DNA of 62,401 bases, from the NCBI RefSeq assembly GCF_019264485.1, contig NZ_JAHVAA010000001.1, positions 1 through 62,401 on the forward strand, written 5' to 3'. The stretch comes from Sediminibacterium sp. (GTDB taxonomy: Bacteria > Bacteroidota > Bacteroidia > Chitinophagales > Chitinophagaceae). Shown piece by piece: positions 58,320 through 62,401 of this stretch (the first letter of the stretch is position 1; every line of letters begins with the position of its first letter). A program made the translations under genes and the position numbers. The notes beneath the pieces are model-generated. The model ran no database searches and was not told the origin of the DNA. It worked only from the letters and a program-made list of their open reading frames with translations.

Positions 58320-59147
58320 TTATTGCTTTAATTGATAGGCTGTAACGGTATTTCTATAGAAAGTGGGTACGTATACGATTTTCTTTTTGGTATCGTAGCC
58401 AATATCTGCGCTATTCATTTTCTCATTTCTGGTATCAAGCAATGTGGTTTTATTACCATTGGCATATACATAATACACAATACCACCCCAGCAGCTAACA
58501 ATATATTCTTTCTCTTTTACCATTTCAATACCATCTGTTGCAGGGTCCATCCCATCGGCTAGTTTTGAGAGTTGTCCATCGTTTGTCATCTTTAGTAAAC
58601 TACCCCTGTCGAGTATCAGTAATCCGTCTTTTATGGCGAGTAACCCGTTGGGTCCCTGTAATTTGTCGACCAATAAAAAAACGGTTCCGTTTTCTATTTT
58701 ATGCACTTTAAAAGTCCGGCTATCACTTACATAAATGGTTCCTTTATTGTCTATGGTAATATCGTTCAGGAATACAGCATCCGGGACTATTATTTTTTCT
58801 GTAATGGTTCCTTTTTTTATGTCTATCACCACCACTTCATTTAAATCAGACACATAGAGTTTGTTTTTATAAAGTCCCATTCCTTTGGGGGCATTCAATC
58901 CGCTGATCCATTCAGCTGCAATAATTTTTCCATCAAGCCCCACTTTCCCAACAGCGCCTTTGCCATCTCTTCCTCCCGGCTGTCCATCAATATTTGAAAC
59001 ATATAATACTTTGTTTTCCGCATCAAATAAAACTGATTCGGGTACTTTCAGCAGGCTGTCGGTGGTCCATATTTTTTCGAGTTTGGGTTCCTGTGCAAAG
59101 AGTGAGGCAGAAAGTAGTAATGCAGGAATAAGGAGCTGTTTCTTCAT
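58320..59147 (-). CDS. Secreted NHL/SMP-30-like beta-propeller
   Basis: A 275-residue protein with signal peptide (MKKQLLIPALLLSASLFAQ). The body has six-bladed propeller repeats: PESVLFDAENKVLYVSNIDG, GLNAPKGMGLYKNKLYVSDLNEV, FLNDITIDNKGTIYVSDSR, LQGPNGLLAIKDGLLILDRG, with N and D residues as in SMP-30/gluconolactonase metal sites. Lactonase activity is possible but not demonstrated. It diverges from the S9 peptidase gene, which is also exported. Confidence 0.8.
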   Translation of the reverse strand: MKKQLLIPALLLSASLFAQEPKLEKIWTTDSLLKVPESVLFDAENKVLYVSNIDGQPGGRDGKGAVGKVGLDGKIIAAEWISGLNAPKGMGLYKNKLYVSDLNEVVVIDIKKGTITEKIIVPDAVFLNDITIDNKGTIYVSDSRTFKVHKIENGTVFLLVDKLQGPNGLLAIKDGLLILDRGSLLKMTNDGQLSKLADGMDPATDGIEMVKEKEYIVSCWGGIVYYVYANGNKTTLLDTRNEKMNSADIGYDTKKKIVYVPTFYRNTVTAYQLKQ

Positions 59148-59278
59148 ATGGGTAATTTGCGTAAAAGTAGTGAAACAATGGTTTCAGGCTACTGTTCATC
59201 CATTGGTCATTTTCCTGTAAAAGCCATTAGCAGAAGCCGCGGGTTTGTTTATCTTCGGAGCCTACTAAAACTACCGCT

Positions 59279-62200
59279 ATGAAAAAACTCATGCTGGCCC
59301 TCTTATTCCTGCCGGCGCTTCAGACCCTTGCGCAGAAAAAACCACTCGATCATACTGTGTATGACGGATGGGAGGCAATAGGAGAAAGAGCCATCAGTAA
59401 CGATGGAAAATATGTGGCTTATGCCGTAAACCCCCAGGAGGGCGATGGTAACCTGTATATCCAGAGTTTGTCGGGTGATTACAAAATAGTTATACCCCGC
59501 GGTTACAGTGTAGCAATTACCGAAGACAATCTATATGCGATCTGTCGAATCAGACCATTCTATAAAGATACACGGGATGCAAGAATCAAGAAACGTCGTC
59601 CGGATGAAATGCCAAAGGACAGTCTTGCCATTATAACGCTGGGAAAAACAGATATATTAAAAGTACCACGTATTAAAAGTTATAAGATTCCGGATGAAAC
59701 CGGAACCTGGCTGGCTTATTTACTGGATAAACCATTACCCGAAACAAATCGTCCACGCACCCCCGATTCTTTAACAAGGATCAATACCATGTTGTCAATG
59801 GCCGATAGCCTGATGCGTGTAGCGGATAGTATCCGTAATAAAGCCAACCTGGCCAAAACAAATGGCCTGTCTGTGCTGCAAACCGCGAGAACAAACCGCC
59901 CTGCGGCAAGACCAGCAGCAGAACCAATTGAAGAAGGCACGGAACTGGTATTGAGAAATTTACTGACAGGAGAAGAACGCAGGTTTACATTGGTAAAAGA
60001 TTATTTTTTCAACAAAACCGGAGCTGTTTTACTAATTGAAACAACGCGTAAAAACAGCGATGAAGCATCGGTAGCTTCATTGACAAAACTGAACCTTAAA
60101 AACAATACTTCAACAACCATCTTCAAGCGTTTTAACGAAGCCAAGAGTTTCCGTATGGATGAAGCCGGTTCACAGGTAGCTTTTGTTGCAGAAAGAGACA
60201 GCAGCAGTAAAGCCTTACAGAAATTTTATAAACTCTATTATTATAAAGACGGAATGGACAGTGCCCGTCTCCTGGCAGACAATAAAACAAAGGGCCTGAC
60301 TGCCAACTGGACCATCAGCGATAATCCTGGTAGTATTATATTCAGTAAAACAGGTAACAGGTTGTTTTTAGGAACATTACCCATTTGGCCAGTACGTGAT
60401 ACCACAGTACCTGAAATAGACAGGGTGAGTGTGGATGTATGGCATTATAACGACGATTATATTCAACCCGTACAGCTAAGAAACCTGAATACAGAACTGA
60501 GAAGAAGTTATACGGCGTATTACGATCTTGCTGCAAATCAGGTGGTACAACTGGCCAATGAAAAACTACGCACGGTTGTTCCTACACAGGAAGGGGATGG
60601 CCCTGTATTTTATGGGGTGTCTGATTTTGGAAAACGCGTAGCTACACAATGGCAGGGTTTTAGTTTGAATGATGTATACAAGGTAAACCCAACAACAGGG
60701 GCCGCAGAAGTGATCAGGAAAGATTTGAAAGGCGGAAACCTTCAGCCATCTTATACCGGTAAATACCTTTTGTTCTTCGATGAAAAGAAGCAACAATATT
60801 TTGTGTACAATAACAACACGCAGCAATTATACCAGGTGGCCAAAGACATTAAAACATCTTTGTCAGATGAAGAAAATGACGTACCTGATGATCCGAATGC
60901 ATATGGCATCGTAAAATGGTCTGAAGGTGATCAATACGTGTTTGTGTACGACCGTTACGATATATGGCAGGTAGATCCGGAAGGGAAAGCGGCATCGGTA
61001 TGTCTTACTGCCGGTCGTAAAGACAAAACCACTTATCGCTATGTAAATACCGATCAGGAAGAGCGGTTTATCAAAGCCGGACAAACATTATTACTTCGTT
61101 CATTTGATGAGAAAGATAAAAGTGGTGGTCTTGCTACCCTGAACCTGTTTAATAAAGAATTCAAACAGGTATTCAAAGAAAAGATGGGTGTGAGTCCTGC
61201 CATTCAGAAAGCAAAAGATGCCAATGTGCTGGCTTATACCAAAGAAACCTACCAGCAGTCACCAAATTTGTATGTGCAGGCGCTGGATGGTGCAGCAAGG
61301 CAATTATCGAATACCAACCCGCAGCAGGCTGGATATAATTGGGGAACGGCTGAGCTCTTCAAATGGAAAGCATATACAGGTAAAGAAGCAGAAGGCATCG
61401 TATACAAACCCGAAGATTTTGATCCTAAAAAGAAATACCCGATGATCGTGTATTTCTATGAAAGAAGCAGTCAGGGTTTGTATGGTTATAATGCACCATC
61501 ACCTACACCATCAAGATTGAATATTTCATTCTTTGTCAGCAGAGGTTATGTGGTATTTGTACCCGATATCTGGTATAAAAAAGGTTATCCCGGACAAGGT
61601 GCCTATGACTATATCCTCAGCGGTACAAGAGCTGTGGTGAAACAGGGGTATGTAGACAGTACCAAATTAGGGTTACAGGGACAAAGCTGGGGTGGTTACC
61701 AGATTGCTCACCTGATTACCAGAACCAATTTGTATGCAGCAGCATGGGCAGGTGCGCCGGTGGTTAATATGACAAGTGCCTATGGTGGTATTCGTTGGGG
61801 CACAGGTTTAAACAGACAGTTCCAGTATGAGAAAACACAGAGCCGTATTGGTGCCACATTATGGGAGAAGCCAAACCTCTATATTGAAAACTCGCCTTTG
61901 TTTCAGTTGCCAAAAGTAACCACACCACTGGTGATCATGGCCAATGATGCCGATGATGCTGTACCATGGTACCAGGGCATTGAATACTATACTGCGATGC
62001 GCCGCCTTGGTAAAAAAGTATGGATGCTGAATTACAATAATGAGGCCCATAACCTGGTAGAAAGAAGAAACAGAAAAGACATCCAGGTTCGTGAACAGCA
62101 GTTCTTCGATTACCTGCTGAAAGGCGATAAACCCGCCAAATGGATTACTGACGGAGTACCAGCTACAATGAAAGGAAAAGATATGGGGTTGGGATATTAA
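59279..62200 (+). CDS. S9 family prolyl oligopeptidase / DPP-type peptidase, secreted
   Basis: A 973-residue secreted serine peptidase with signal peptide (MKKLMLALLFLPALQTLAQ). An eight-bladed propeller (about 30-690) precedes the alpha/beta-hydrolase domain. Catalytic residues: S803 in GLQGQSWGGYQ, aspartate in ANDADDAVPW (about 892) and H924 in NNEAHNLVE. An insertion at about 155-215, rich in Ala and Arg with a helical MLSMADSLMRVADSIRNKA segment, interrupts the propeller and is not usual for the family. It is followed by a strong terminator and a heptad array. Confidence 0.92.
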   Translation: MKKLMLALLFLPALQTLAQKKPLDHTVYDGWEAIGERAISNDGKYVAYAVNPQEGDGNLYIQSLSGDYKIVIPRGYSVAITEDNLYAICRIRPFYKDTRDARIKKRRPDEMPKDSLAIITLGKTDILKVPRIKSYKIPDETGTWLAYLLDKPLPETNRPRTPDSLTRINTMLSMADSLMRVADSIRNKANLAKTNGLSVLQTARTNRPAARPAAEPIEEGTELVLRNLLTGEERRFTLVKDYFFNKTGAVLLIETTRKNSDEASVASLTKLNLKNNTSTTIFKRFNEAKSFRMDEAGSQVAFVAERDSSSKALQKFYKLYYYKDGMDSARLLADNKTKGLTANWTISDNPGSIIFSKTGNRLFLGTLPIWPVRDTTVPEIDRVSVDVWHYNDDYIQPVQLRNLNTELRRSYTAYYDLAANQVVQLANEKLRTVVPTQEGDGPVFYGVSDFGKRVATQWQGFSLNDVYKVNPTTGAAEVIRKDLKGGNLQPSYTGKYLLFFDEKKQQYFVYNNNTQQLYQVAKDIKTSLSDEENDVPDDPNAYGIVKWSEGDQYVFVYDRYDIWQVDPEGKAASVCLTAGRKDKTTYRYVNTDQEERFIKAGQTLLLRSFDEKDKSGGLATLNLFNKEFKQVFKEKMGVSPAIQKAKDANVLAYTKETYQQSPNLYVQALDGAARQLSNTNPQQAGYNWGTAELFKWKAYTGKEAEGIVYKPEDFDPKKKYPMIVYFYERSSQGLYGYNAPSPTPSRLNISFFVSRGYVVFVPDIWYKKGYPGQGAYDYILSGTRAVVKQGYVDSTKLGLQGQSWGGYQIAHLITRTNLYAAAWAGAPVVNMTSAYGGIRWGTGLNRQFQYEKTQSRIGATLWEKPNLYIENSPLFQLPKVTTPLVIMANDADDAVPWYQGIEYYTAMRRLGKKVWMLNYNNEAHNLVERRNRKDIQVREQQFFDYLLKGDKPAKWITDGVPATMKGKDMGLGY

Positions 62201-62203
62201 GAA

Positions 62204-62238
62204 GATGGAGGATGTCTGATGGCAGATGTCGGATTTGA
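62204..62238 (+). repeat. Heptad array GATGTCT, left arm
   Basis: Units GATGGAG, GATGTCT, GATGGCA, GATGTCG, GATTTGA in phase, starting 3 nt after the peptidase stop codon; inverted counterpart at 62304 onward. Confidence 0.85.
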
Positions 62239-62250
62239 AATAGTGGGATC

Positions 62251-62297
62251 ATTATAAAATAAAAACCGAACAAAATGTTCGGTTTTTATTTTATAAT
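62251..62297. terminator. 21-bp perfect bidirectional terminator
   Basis: ATTATAAAATAAAAACCGAAC, loop AAAAT, then the exact complement ending TTTTTATTTTATAAT. The GC-rich tip with A and T tracts on both sides fits an intrinsic terminator for both directions. It lies in the spacer between the two arms of the heptad array. Confidence 0.88.
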
Positions 62298-62303
62298 GGC
62301 TTT

Positions 62304-62401
62304 CCGACATCCGACATCCGACATCCGACATCCGACATCCGACATCCGACATCCGACATCCGACATCCGACATCAGACATCGTACATCAGACATCATACA
62401 T
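62304..62401 (+). repeat. Heptad array CCGACAT, fourteen units to window edge
   Basis: Ten exact copies of CCGACAT (62304-62373) and four variants CAGACAT, CGTACAT, CAGACAT, CATACAT run in phase to the last base of the window. It is the right arm complementary to 62204-62238 and the longest and most uniform array in the window. Confidence 0.95.

Noticed and set aside
62304..62401. CRISPR array
   Set aside because: Units are 7 bp, directly adjacent, with no spacers; no cas genes in the window. It is a tandem heptad repeat.

Overview
The window looks like a chromosomal segment of a Bacteroidota bacterium, most probably of the Chitinophagaceae type. The reasons are family content (DUF4294, DUF1835, YkgJ cysteine cluster, Bacteroidota-type Mpl, YtxJ, CarboxypepD_reg proteins, S9 and M28 peptidases), no obvious Shine-Dalgarno sequences, several good TAnnTTTG (-7) promoter boxes, and lipoproteins with short signal peptides. 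This is recognition by eye from translated sequence; no database search was run. About 55 protein genes, one intact tRNA (Val, UAC), one tRNA remnant, one IS3-type transposase fragment at the left edge and one gene interrupted by an in-frame TGA are described. Several starts were moved from non-ATG extensions to the first sensible ATG.

Layout. 1-5.9 kb: IS3 OrfA fragment, a carboxypeptidase-regulatory-like protein, a small lipoprotein, two VOC proteins, an XRE regulator with membrane tail, an aspartyl-protease-like protein and an AlkD-type repair protein. 6-21 kb: DUF418 membrane protein, DnaE, NlpC/P60 lipoprotein, aspartate kinase, M28 peptidase, CAP lipoprotein, fructose-1,6-bisphosphatase, an orphan ABC ATPase, a YfiT/DinB enzyme, a NUDIX hydrolase and FolC. 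21-29 kb (minus strand): a TonB-like protein, a run radical SAM - EamA - MFS - TauE, and an arginase-family enzyme with a small membrane protein. 29-32 kb: ccmE-ccmF, with a CxxxY-type CcmE. 33-34.6 kb: aat and clpS (N-degron pathway), then a tRNA locus invaded by a GIY-YIG gene. 35-40 kb: DUF486 protein, an interrupted repeat protein, YCF48-like propeller, TcdA, a DUF1343 (NamZ) enzyme without signal peptide, and a YkgJ protein with no usable ATG. 40-45.7 kb: topoisomerase IV parE - DUF1835 - cupin - parC. 46-62 kb: CvfB, tandem paralogous hypothetical genes, thiolase, GNAT, YtxJ, a 39-residue lipoprotein, Mpl ligase, DnaQ-like exonuclease, a GT2 mannosyltransferase, EamA, a PAS/HisKA protein without ATPase domain, an NHL propeller and an S9 peptidase.

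The most unusual feature is not a gene. At least fifteen intergenic gaps hold imperfect tandem arrays with a strict 7-bp period (8-bp in an AATTTGGA class). Many are arranged as two inverted arms around a short spacer. The unit sequence differs between loci (GTAGTGA, GAATATT, GATGTCG, TTTCGAA, TTCCTTA, GGTCAAT, AAAAGTC, GAGCTGT) while the architecture stays the same. The arrays often begin inside the last codons of a gene and supply its stop codon; four unrelated proteins end in SSE for this reason. Because 7 and 8 are not multiples of 3, a unit containing a stop trinucleotide presents it in all three frames within three units. At one locus the two arms differ by exactly one 7-bp unit. Two further families of non-periodic palindromes occupy other gaps. 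I know of heptanucleotide tandem repeats in cyanobacteria, but do not recall a described equivalent with locus-specific units in Bacteroidota.

Otherwise the gene content is mostly housekeeping (replication, topology, cell-wall recycling, cytochrome c maturation, protein turnover, thiol redox) plus conserved hypothetical envelope proteins, with few signs of recent transfer apart from the IS fragment and the GIY-YIG/tRNA locus.
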